Positions 7,839 through 17,400 of a stretch of 64,000 nt of DNA are shown here, one piece after another. A program made the translations under genes and the position numbers. The first letter of the stretch is position 1. The number at the start of each line of letters is the position of its first letter. The notes under the pieces were generated by a model. That model was not told the DNA's origin and did no database searches. It saw only the letters and a list, made by a program, of their open reading frames with translations. The DNA is taken from contig OZ245050.1 of NCBI GenBank assembly GCA_965224525.1, forward strand, positions 1,178,001 through 1,242,000, given 5' to 3'. The DNA is from Granulosicoccus sp036478565 (GTDB taxonomy: Bacteria; Pseudomonadota; Gammaproteobacteria; Granulosicoccales; Granulosicoccaceae).

Positions 7839-10800
7839 GTGGTACAAATTACAAACAATCCGGTTTACACGGCGCGCCTGCAGAGTGAGTCTGGGTGGAC
7901 TAAAAAACAAGAAAAAAATTCAGCAATGCATGCCGCTGAGGTGGACCCGAAGCCTGAGTCAGGTAAGGCAAGTGCGGATGATTTAAACAAGTTCAAAAAA
8001 GAATTAGCATCTCATTTAGTGCACGGTACACCAATAAATCCAGAAACAGAGGAGGAAAAAGAGTTAGTGCGTCGCGTTTTCGAGGTTGAAAACGAGATAT
8101 ATGAAGAACAGCGAATACTTGATGAAACATATGGAATAAATCGGTCACGTTACCACACACCTTCTCCTAATGGCGCTCATTATACTACGCCGCCAGATCT
8201 CGTTCGCCAGTTGAATTCTGACGGAAGCATTTCCCTGGGTACAGGTAAACCAGGTGTTACATTTCCTTCTATGGCGACAGGTCAAAGCGTTTATGAAGAC
8301 CATCAAATAATTACAGCGATTAATGATGGCCGCGCTTCTTATTGGAACACCTTGTCTGCTAAGCAAGCAGACCAGGCGAAAGACATTTTCCATGTGTCTG
8401 TTGCCAATGGAGAGTCGCTGGAAGACGCACTGGATTTAACGTTTGAACTACTGACTCCCGGGAATAAAGAACTGGAACGTACGCATGGGCAGTGGGAGTA
8501 TCTATTAAATGGTGAAGTGGACCTTAAGTCTGTACTTGATGGAAGCTACGATTGGCGAAGTGCAGAGGATGCGGAGTCCGTAGCTGCCGATATCCAGAGT
8601 TTGAAAGAAGGCAATCATTTATTATCCCGAAAAACTCCCGCCTCGCCGCGCGATATAACCACATTGTTTTATAACGGAAACGAATCCGAAAGCGGTACAG
8701 CATTCCATGAGATTGTTCTAAACAATGGGTTGCGGATTGACGTAACTGAAGAGGGGAAACTCTCCTATGAGCCGCCATTTATGGGGGCGCTTTCTAATTC
8801 GCGTCTTGTATCACCAGGTCATCCCGCCAGGGGGGACTATCGGCCATCAGGACCTTCGTTGGGGCAGGAAGATCCAGAAAAACGTGAAGGCGAAGTTGTC
8901 TTGAAACCAGCGCCGGTTGCAACGGATTCTCATGAAATTCATGAGCAACCATTACTACAAATGGAACCGGGTCAAGACGGTTTTTCAGATTCCCAAGTTG
9001 TGGAGATGATTAATGATGGTCGTCACGATTCAGATTGGGATCCATTGACGAAGGAAGAAGAAACAAAAGCGGTTAAGTTTTACCAAGTATCGTTTGCCAA
9101 TGGTGAGAATCCACTCAAATCATTGGCAACAGCGATTGTGCTGCTGTGGCCGGGAAGTGACGAGCTAGAAAAAGTCGAGGGCCGGTGGGCGGATGTCGTT
9201 TCTGGTGAAACATCCATCGACGCAGTAATACACGATAATGACATTTCGCGAACTGATCCTGATGCGGCAGTAGTGCGGGCCACTATAACAAGTCTGGGGC
9301 TAGGACGTGGTTTGTTGACAGAGGAACAAGCCAGTGAGGTGCGTGAGAGTCATCCACAAATGCCTTATACGCCCCCATTTCTTGGAGCCTCTCCTGGCAG
9401 TGTACTTATCGACCCTAGTAATCCTGGGCGTTATCCTGATGTGGTCATACCAAGTGTCGGGGTTTTGCCAAAGCTGGATCCGGATCAAGTCGTTTTTAAG
9501 GATTCCCAGGTAATTGAATCGATCAATGGCGGCCGTGACACTGCTGATTGGAGTTCGTTGACGAAGGAGGAGGAAGCCAAAGCTGTAAAGTTTTATCAGG
9601 TGTCTATTGCTAACGGTGATTCGCATGAAGAAGCCATGGATATGGCGTTTGAGTTATTGGAGCCGTGGCCTGGTTTGATTGGCTCGTTGACCCAGTCGAT
9701 TTGGTATACCTCCCCGCGAGAGGATGTCGATGATCGGTGGGCAGAGGTACTGTCTGGTGCAACGACCCTTCGCGCTATAGTGCGGCCCAACCATAATAAC
9801 AATGATGGACTCAAACGAAACAAACTTGAAGCGGCAGTAGTACGTCTTAATATCAGAAGTCTGGAGCTTGGTCGAGGTCTGTTGACCGAGGAACAGGTCA
9901 ATAAGGTGCGTGACTATAAGCTGTTCGGTACAACGTCGGTCAAACCCGATAATGACGCAGCAGATACGGATGCACCGGACGGCGTGGTAGATACAGTCCT
10001 GGACTGGCTGTTTGGCAAAGCCGAAGCAGGGGAACTTGAGCCGGGTAACAACACAAGCGGCGCGGGTACAGCTGATGTATCGGGAGATAGCACTGAGGCC
10101 ATACCTGACGATCTTGATACAAGCTTTGAACGTGTCAATATTGAGCTGACAAGCATTGCCCTGAACAATGGCAGGGAGTTACCTTCACCGCCACCGCTAG
10201 ATCAGCCGGATGGTTGGGGAACCGATGCGGATATCATTGGCGCTATCAACGATATGCGCACATCGGCTGACCACGGTTTTGACTTGCCACCATTGACGGA
10301 GGCAGAGGAGAGTCAAGCGATAGCGGTTTATAACGCAGCCGTTGCCAATGATGACGAGACCAGAGCATTGTCTCTGGCTACCGCGCTGACGTTGCCGGAG
10401 AACCTGTCAGTGAGGGAAAGGTTTTCTGAAAACATGAATGCAGTGGAAAGTGGTGTGCCCTTGAACTTGATCCTTGGGGTTGATCCGATCGGTGAAGTCA
10501 GGAGTGTTGGTGATCAAAGAATCATAGCAGAGAACTTTGCTCGACTGAATCGAAACGAGCCGCGGTTGACAGCAGACGAGGAAGACGTGATCCGGGAAAG
10601 TGCGGAGCAGTCTGTTGCAGCAGATGAAGATCCAGAGACATCAGGGATCGCACCTGAGGTTGTGGTGCCTGCGGAAGAGGCCACTAGTGATCCGGCGGCA
10701 ATAGAAACCGACAAAGAGCCGGAGGTAGAGGAGAGCACCGGTTTAGTGAACCTGAAGCACGTCGATAGCTATGCTCCCGAAGAAGGATCAACGTTTGCGG

Positions 10801-13800
10801 TGCAGTCGTATGAGCATGGCGTAGGGGAGCTTAACCGGGCACGCGCAGAGCGCGGTCTTGGCGAGTTAAGCGTGGAAGAGGGAGCGATAGCGGCACGCGT
10901 ATTTTTCGCCGGAAAAGCCAATGACTTGTCGGATTCAGAGGCGATAAAAAGAGCCGGTGCGGTACTGGACCCGGCAAACAGTGACATCTATGCGCACGTT
11001 GTTAATAACCATCAGGCGATCGAGTCGGGTGAGTTGGCATTGGATGTTGTTTTGGGCCTTGAGCAGATGAGCGAGGTGCGAGCAGCGAGTGAGGCAGCAG
11101 TAGTTGGCACCAACATAGCGCGCTTGAACAATGGCCAGAGTGTGCTCGATGAGCAGGCATCGAACGAGATGCGGATGCTGCACACGGGTGTGACGAATGC
11201 GGGAGAGGCGATCATTGAGTTTAATGAGCTGGGCGGGCTGGAGACGGATTTAACGGCCGAGCAGGAGGTGGATTTTATGCTGATCTTTGATCAGGTGGTG
11301 GGCGAAGGGAGCACGCCTGCGGAGGCGGCGCTGATGGCGCGCCACCTGCTGGATCCAGAGAACGCCGTAACGCTGCAGCTGCTCAAAGGAGACCTGGCGG
11401 GTGTAAGGGCGATGCTGTCGGAAGGCAAGACACTGGCGGAGGTGGTGTCGCAGAAAGAGGTTGGGCAGATCGAAAGCATGAGCACGTTCAGTAGCGATGT
11501 TGATGCTCTGATCAAGTTTCACCAGGCGGCGGGCAACGCCGAAGGCGTGTTGATGCTGACGATGATCAGAGGGATCGTTGATACGGCCAAAGCGCATGCT
11601 ACCGAAGAGAACCCGGTGTTGGCCGATGGAGCGGCGATCATGGAGTTGTCGAAAGCGACGGGCAAGAGCTTCAAGCAGCTGATGAAGATGATCGGCGAGG
11701 GCGATGCGGTTGCGTATGCGGCGGTGATGGATGATTTTGGCCGGGGTTATCTGGCCAATGCGAATGAGGACCAGATAAAGACCTCGGCGTATTCGCTGCG
11801 CGGCTTTGGGGATCTGACCTATGCGATAGGGCAAGGTCAGGACAGTAAAGAGGCGATGGCGGCCGGGGTGATGTTATCGGGTGCGGCCGATTTCTATGTG
11901 GGGTTGTTACAGGAGGACAGCAACGGTGTGACGGCGACAGGTGGTGGCCTGTCACTGGCCGGCTCGGCGGTGGCCGCATTCGGTATTTTGTCGGATAACC
12001 CGGAGATGACGCAGGTCGGCAAACAGTGGGCCACAGCGGCCTCGATGCTGGGCGGGGACTCGGTCACGACGCTGATCAACAGCGGGGACTACAGCGGAGC
12101 GGGGGTCAAAGGGGTTCAGCTGGGTTTTAGTGTCGCAGGGGCGATCATCGGGGGCAACGAGGGAGAGACATACGGTCAGGTAGGGGCGGTACTGGGCACC
12201 GGCTATGACCTGTTCAAGGCGGGCGAGGCGGCGATGAATGGCGGAGGCGGAGCCGGTGCGGTGGTGGCGCTGGGTATGACGGCGGCGGTGCAGGTGTCGC
12301 AGATGTTCGATGTGGAGCTGCCGGAGGAGTTTCTGGAGATGGGCGGCACACTGGCGAGTGCACTGACGTTTGAGGCAGGCCAGGAGGTGGCGGTAGCGGT
12401 GATCGCAGAATCGACGGACATGCTGGTCAGTGCGGCCGCCTCGGTAGGCTATGAGATGACGTATGTTGAGGCGCTGAACGTAGTCGAAGGCATAGCGGAG
12501 ATAGGCGGTTATGTGTACGCAGCCTACAAGCTGGTGACGTTGGGCTTTGAGATCGCGGAGATTGCCGACAACGATGAGTTGGATGATACGACCAAAGCGA
12601 CGCAGTCGATGAATGCGGTGAGCTCATTTTTGGGCTCCCTGGCGGTGTCGGCGGCGATGGCGGGGACGGCCAGTGCGGCGGCGGCGAACATCTGGAATCC
12701 GGTGGGTTGGGCTCTGGCGATAGCGGCCGTAGGCATAAACACGGCCTCGGCGATCACTGACATGGCCGATAACGGAGTGGACCAATACAATGTGGGTCAG
12801 CTGCTGTTGGGTGATCTATCCAAGGTATTTTTCTGGGCCCACGGGATGGAGGAGCCGGAGGTGAACATGAATTTTTGGACAAGCAGTGCGCAGACTCAGA
12901 GCACGGACCCGAAGGATATAGCGGCGTTGAACAATGGTGCCACGGATGCGGATGGACTGGTGATGCACACCGGAGCCGATGGCGATGGGGGCAAGGATGC
13001 GTACCTGCAAGTCGAGAGCCCGTTTGGCATCATTGGTTTTTCGATCCATGAGCTGGAGGACAAGGGGCGGGGCGAGCGCTTTGAGGTGGTGGATGATTTC
13101 AAGCCGATGTTCTTGTATATGCGCTCGATAGATGAAGGGTTGGCGGCGGGGTTGAACGCGGCGGATGCGTTGAATGGTCAGGCGGGTCTGAGCATGAGTT
13201 CGTACGGGTCGGGTTTGGCAGGCAACCGTATCCATCAGGCAACCGATGCGGCGGATATGGATTTTGCGCAGATGGTGGACAGTCGTTACACCAGCCTGTC
13301 GGATCGACTGGCCGACAGTGGCACGGTGGCGGGCCAGGCGCTCAATGCGTGGATGGACGGGGTGGGCAAGAAGACGATCGATGAGTCAGGAGAGGCGTAT
13401 ACGATAGCGGCGGCGATAGCGAAGAGCCCGGTGTTGTTGACGCTGGCGCCGCGGGTGATAGAGCGGATGTTGAACACGGTGGAGCCAGGCTCGATAAAGC
13501 ATGTGATTGAACAGCTGACGCAGACGGTGGGGACGTATGTGTCGGCGCGCGATAACGCCTTAGTGCAGGAGGCGAGGCCGATGGATGAGAATCAGTTGAT
13601 GGACTTCACCATTGCGCACCTGGGGTTGACGGAGGACTATCGGTTTAGCGCAGCGCCGAAGGTGGATGCGCCGGAGAGGGGTGAGGTGCTGACGGCGATG
13701 GCGGGTATTCCACAAGAAGTGCAGGATCTGGCGTTGCAGTTGAATGAAGGGGGTATGCGGGATATGCCGGGTGGTGTTGCGTTGCTGGGGCGTGCGGACT

Positions 13801-14279
13801 GGAACGATAAGTTTTATCAGTTGGTGGTAAACGGGGAGCTGGATACGTACCGTTACCGCGGCGGTGACGAGCCACACTTTGAGAAGGTATCGCGAGTGAT
13901 AGCGGACTTGAGCGGGGACTATAACGATTGGCCACCGGGTCATGCACAAGGGCTGGGTGTTGACTGGGCGCAGCTGGAGGCCGAGGGTGCGAGAAATGGA
14001 GACAGCCAGTGGGTAAGAAACCTGGAGGACCCGGAGGTGATGCGTGATATGAGCGCGAAAGATAAGGACTTATTGGAACGAGCGGTGGCGCTGGGAAGTG
14101 ACATGCAGAAGTTGGGCAAAGATGTGAAGGTGCTGGGTTTGTCAGCGTTTGGTGAGCCAGGGTTGGTAGAGGTATTGATCGAGGGCAAGCAGCACGCGTA
14201 CAAGCTGAAAGGGGATCAGTTCATACAGGTATCGCAGCGCAATCTGCATCTGGCTAATCCGGCTCAGATGGCGGCTTGA
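7839..14279 (+). CDS. Giant modular putative T3SS effector 1
   Basis: A 2146-residue protein starting at GTG (MVQITNN...). It has no signal peptide, as expected of a T3SS substrate. Residues 1-120 are charged and Gln/Lys-rich. Five copies of a degenerate ~120-residue module follow (about residues 150-262, 382-504, 553-692, 796-920 and 988-1113). Each starts like IINxxxxxR, has L(T/S)xEE, then A-N-G, an LL-P segment, and ends with L(L/D)xEQxxEvR. Residues ~1113-2135 are a Gly/Ala-rich core with several hydrophobic stretches, then a conserved ~190-residue C-terminal block. The core is almost identical to that of effector 4, but the last 10 residues resemble effector 2. Function unknown; a HrpK-like translocator/effector relationship is possible but unverified. 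Confidence 0.85.
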   Translation: MVQITNNPVYTARLQSESGWTKKQEKNSAMHAAEVDPKPESGKASADDLNKFKKELASHLVHGTPINPETEEEKELVRRVFEVENEIYEEQRILDETYGINRSRYHTPSPNGAHYTTPPDLVRQLNSDGSISLGTGKPGVTFPSMATGQSVYEDHQIITAINDGRASYWNTLSAKQADQAKDIFHVSVANGESLEDALDLTFELLTPGNKELERTHGQWEYLLNGEVDLKSVLDGSYDWRSAEDAESVAADIQSLKEGNHLLSRKTPASPRDITTLFYNGNESESGTAFHEIVLNNGLRIDVTEEGKLSYEPPFMGALSNSRLVSPGHPARGDYRPSGPSLGQEDPEKREGEVVLKPAPVATDSHEIHEQPLLQMEPGQDGFSDSQVVEMINDGRHDSDWDPLTKEEETKAVKFYQVSFANGENPLKSLATAIVLLWPGSDELEKVEGRWADVVSGETSIDAVIHDNDISRTDPDAAVVRATITSLGLGRGLLTEEQASEVRESHPQMPYTPPFLGASPGSVLIDPSNPGRYPDVVIPSVGVLPKLDPDQVVFKDSQVIESINGGRDTADWSSLTKEEEAKAVKFYQVSIANGDSHEEAMDMAFELLEPWPGLIGSLTQSIWYTSPREDVDDRWAEVLSGATTLRAIVRPNHNNNDGLKRNKLEAAVVRLNIRSLELGRGLLTEEQVNKVRDYKLFGTTSVKPDNDAADTDAPDGVVDTVLDWLFGKAEAGELEPGNNTSGAGTADVSGDSTEAIPDDLDTSFERVNIELTSIALNNGRELPSPPPLDQPDGWGTDADIIGAINDMRTSADHGFDLPPLTEAEESQAIAVYNAAVANDDETRALSLATALTLPENLSVRERFSENMNAVESGVPLNLILGVDPIGEVRSVGDQRIIAENFARLNRNEPRLTADEEDVIRESAEQSVAADEDPETSGIAPEVVVPAEEATSDPAAIETDKEPEVEESTGLVNLKHVDSYAPEEGSTFAVQSYEHGVGELNRARAERGLGELSVEEGAIAARVFFAGKANDLSDSEAIKRAGAVLDPANSDIYAHVVNNHQAIESGELALDVVLGLEQMSEVRAASEAAVVGTNIARLNNGQSVLDEQASNEMRMLHTGVTNAGEAIIEFNELGGLETDLTAEQEVDFMLIFDQVVGEGSTPAEAALMARHLLDPENAVTLQLLKGDLAGVRAMLSEGKTLAEVVSQKEVGQIESMSTFSSDVDALIKFHQAAGNAEGVLMLTMIRGIVDTAKAHATEENPVLADGAAIMELSKATGKSFKQLMKMIGEGDAVAYAAVMDDFGRGYLANANEDQIKTSAYSLRGFGDLTYAIGQGQDSKEAMAAGVMLSGAADFYVGLLQEDSNGVTATGGGLSLAGSAVAAFGILSDNPEMTQVGKQWATAASMLGGDSVTTLINSGDYSGAGVKGVQLGFSVAGAIIGGNEGETYGQVGAVLGTGYDLFKAGEAAMNGGGGAGAVVALGMTAAVQVSQMFDVELPEEFLEMGGTLASALTFEAGQEVAVAVIAESTDMLVSAAASVGYEMTYVEALNVVEGIAEIGGYVYAAYKLVTLGFEIAEIADNDELDDTTKATQSMNAVSSFLGSLAVSAAMAGTASAAAANIWNPVGWALAIAAVGINTASAITDMADNGVDQYNVGQLLLGDLSKVFFWAHGMEEPEVNMNFWTSSAQTQSTDPKDIAALNNGATDADGLVMHTGADGDGGKDAYLQVESPFGIIGFSIHELEDKGRGERFEVVDDFKPMFLYMRSIDEGLAAGLNAADALNGQAGLSMSSYGSGLAGNRIHQATDAADMDFAQMVDSRYTSLSDRLADSGTVAGQALNAWMDGVGKKTIDESGEAYTIAAAIAKSPVLLTLAPRVIERMLNTVEPGSIKHVIEQLTQTVGTYVSARDNALVQEARPMDENQLMDFTIAHLGLTEDYRFSAAPKVDAPERGEVLTAMAGIPQEVQDLALQLNEGGMRDMPGGVALLGRADWNDKFYQLVVNGELDTYRYRGGDEPHFEKVSRVIADLSGDYNDWPPGHAQGLGVDWAQLEAEGARNGDSQWVRNLEDPEVMRDMSAKDKDLLERAVALGSDMQKLGKDVKVLGLSAFGEPGLVEVLIEGKQHAYKLKGDQFIQVSQRNLHLANPAQMAA
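10708..14245 (+). repeat. 3.5-kb direct repeat, pair 1/4, copy in effector 1
   Basis: Near-identical to 27089-30626 (constant offset 16381). I saw no difference between 10708 and 13267, then several single-base differences between 13268 and about 13975 (for example 13268, 13706, 13718) that leave the protein unchanged. The repeat covers the last module and the whole core, starts in an acidic linker and stops exactly before the divergent tail. No transposase or terminal inverted repeat flanks it. Confidence 0.95.
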
Positions 14280-14332
14280 AAACATATTGAAAAGCTGATG
14301 CCGAGAGAGTGATAACACAATAGAGATACTGC

Positions 14333-14365
14333 GCTGCTGCTAAGGTGCAGTAGCTCCAGCTTTTT
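14333..14365 (+). terminator. Possible weak terminator after effector 1
   Basis: Stem GCTGCTGC (14333-14340) pairs with GCAGTAGC (14347-14354) with one G-T pair and a 6-base loop; a T5 run ends at 14365. The T-run sits 6 bases after the stem, so this may be only an attenuator-like hairpin. It lies just upstream of promoter site E. Confidence 0.35.
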
Positions 14366-14376
14366 GGTTAGAGCGC

Positions 14377-14418
14377 TAGGGTTATTGCCTATTGCCCGAC
14401 AGCCTTACTGCTCATAAA
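14377..14418 (+). promoter_or_regulatory. T3SS-regulon promoter, site E (giant effector 2)
   Basis: TAGGGTTATTGCC (14377-14389) with -10-like CATAAA at 14413-14418, at the common spacing. Predicted transcription starts near 14425. This excludes the GTG at 14421 as a start and favours the ATG at 14454, giving a ~29-base leader like those of effectors 1 and 4. Confidence 0.55.
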
Positions 14419-14453
14419 GTGTGTCGCACCACTGTAAAATACACGATGTGACA

Positions 14454-17400
14454 ATGCATGTGAAATACAACATGATTGGTGCACGCCCGGAGGTAACGAC
14501 GAGGTCTCCGGGAAGAAAAACAGAACCCGAAGCAGTTGGCAGGCGTACTGTCTCTGAAAGGATGCTGGCTGAAAATACCGTATTGGACCAACTGCAAACC
14601 GGTTCGAACAAGCAACCAGTGGTTCAAGGTGATCACCATAGCAAAGAACCCGACAAAGACATTCAAGATTTAGCTGCACTACGACCTTTCAGCAGTCAGC
14701 TCAATGGTATAGCGGATGGTTTGGGAGAGGTCGCTCTTGAAACTGTACAGGGCGTAGCAGAGCTGGGTGTCAGTGGGGTGAAAACCGCTTATGACCTGTT
14801 GCTTGGCCCCACTACCTCCGAGCTTGAGTTTGCGGCTGAAGAGATAACGGGTCAGGATGTGCAATTTCCAGAGTGGGCACCGGATAGTGACCGAGGTGTC
14901 GAACGCATACAAACTGGTGCTGGCGTTATCGCTGAGATGGTGGCAAACCCTGGCCTGATGGTCGATGCAGTTGTAGATCCGATCAAGGAGCACTGGGCTC
15001 AGGGTCGGTACGGAGCAGCGGTAGGGCGGGGAATTGGAGAGGTAACCAGTGTTACGGTAGGTGCGCTGGGTGCTGGCAGGCTGGTTGCAGAAATTCCCGA
15101 GGCTTTTAAGCCTGCAAACATCATGGAGTGGTTGCCGGAAAAAGAATCGCCATGGACTCCAGGAACAACCCTGTTAGAAGAGATAAACAAAATACGGGAG
15201 GTAGATTTTCTCGGTTCGAAACGCAATTGTATTAATTGCACCCTTGCGATTGAATACTCAAAGTCGGGTCATCCAACATCGGCTATTGTCACACCAGACG
15301 ATACCAATGGTCTAGATGTTGAAAAAATATTGGGTAAGAAGTTTGTTGCCGGAGGGAGTCTTTCGGTTGTTGAATTGAGGATGTTAAAAGCAGGTCATGG
15401 TGCTCGCGGCATTGTTCTGGGAGTTCATCCAGAAAGAGCGTCAAATCATACCTATAATGTTGAAAATAATCACGGTAAAATTGAAACTGTCGATGGGCAA
15501 GAAGTGGTTTACAACCACGACTATACTAAGGAATTCTCGGACTTTATCCTGTTGATAACTCATGAAAATGTACATTTGGCTGATGAGGCAATTAAGGTAA
15601 TCCAGGCTGTCTTACCGGGTGATGATAAACCGGATCTGGAATCACAAGTGATCGCGTCAGAACCCGAGGAAGCGGAGCGAAATCTGGCCGGTGATACAGG
15701 TATAGATGTTTTTGTTGTTGAGTCAGACGATCAGGGAATCAATGCGATCAACGCTGTCCGGGAAACTAATGGACACCCTTCGCTGAAAGCGGCAGAGCGA
15801 GGTATGGCATTAGATCTCTACAAGGCGATGATAGGTGATGGCGTGCCGTCTGACAAAGCTCTGGGTGTGACTTCACTGGTGATGAGTCCAAAGAGCAGTG
15901 ATGTGTTGGCCCACCTGATTGAAAACAGTGCGGCGTGGAAATCAAACGGGAGTTCGATACTTGCCATGATTGGGCTTGAACAGTCTAAAGAAACTGGTGC
16001 GGAAGAAAGCGAAGGTCCTGATACATCTGAAAATGCGCCAGAGGTTGTAAGACCAGTGCCGACCCTTCCTATGCCAGAGCCAGAGTTGGAAGAAAGTGTA
16101 GACCCGGCGATAGAGAACGCGCTGGTGGATCTGGGCATAGAGTCCGACTATGTAGTTACGTCCTACGACGAGGGCATTGTTGCGATCAACGCGGTTCGAG
16201 AAGCCGACGGTCATGCGCCCTTGACAGCCGAAGAGGGAGCGATTGCGCTGCGTGTTTATAACGCAAGCATTGCTACCGAAGGCTCATCCGGGGGTGCGTT
16301 GGCCACCGCGGCCATCGTGCTCGATCCGGACAACAAGGCGATGCTTGACAAGATAGTCGAGCAGCACGAGCAAATCGAGTCGGGCAAGATCACGTTGTCT
16401 TCGGTGATGGGTCTTGGCGAACCGGGACAGGCACGCTCAGCCGCAGACATCGCTATCGCAGGCACCAACATAGAGCGGCTAAACAACGCCCAGGTGATGC
16501 TCGATGAGCAGGCATCGAACGAGATGCGGATGTTGCACACAACAGTGACGAGCGCAGAAGAGGCGATCGCAGAGTTTAATGAGCTGGGCGGGTTGGAGAC
16601 GGATTTAACGGCCGAGCAGGCGGCGGATTTTACGCTGATCTTCGATCAGGTGATGGGTGAGCCAAATCGAACGGCCGGTGAGGCGGCGTTGATGGCGCGC
16701 TACCTGTTGGGTCCGGAGAATGCCGTGACGTTGGGTCAGATGAAGGATGACCTGGCGGGCGTGAGAGAGAAGCTCGGTAGCGGGATGACGCTGGCGCAGG
16801 TGGTCTCGGAGAAAGAGGCCGAGCAGGTCGGGGACATGCAGACCTTCAGCAGCGATCTGGATGCCATGATCAAGCTGCAGCAAGCGCTGGGTAACACCGA
16901 AGGCGTGCTGGCGCTGACGGTGCTCAAGGGCGCGGTGGATATTGCAGAAGCCCACGCGTCGGAGGATAACCCGGTGCTGGCCGATGCCGCTGCGATCAAG
17001 GAGCTTTCGCTGGTAACGGGCAAGACGTTCAAGCAGATCATGCAGATGATAGGCGAGGGTGATCTGGTGGCTTTTGCAGCTGTTGCGGATGATTTTGGTC
17101 GTGGCTACATGGCCAATGCCAGTGGCGAAGAGATGCGCACGGCGGCATTTGCCGCGCGCGGTTTGGGTGATTTGACGTTTGCTATCGGAAGTGCGGCGGG
17201 CAGCCCCGAGGCGATGGCCGCCGGCACGTTGACCACGGGAGTTGCCGACTTCTTTGCAGGGGTTGCCGGAGAGGGACACAACGGGATAACGGCCGTCGGA
17301 GGTGGTATGGCGCTGGGTGGCGCGGTCGCCAAATCCGTTGGATTGTTGACAGGGGATGAGACGCTGATCCAGACGGGGCAGATATGGTCGGATGCCTACA

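Noticed and set aside
14421..14453. GTG 14421 as the start of effector 2
   Set aside because: The regulon promoter predicts transcription from about 14425, so the codon would lie at or before the transcript start. ATG 14454 gives the usual leader length.
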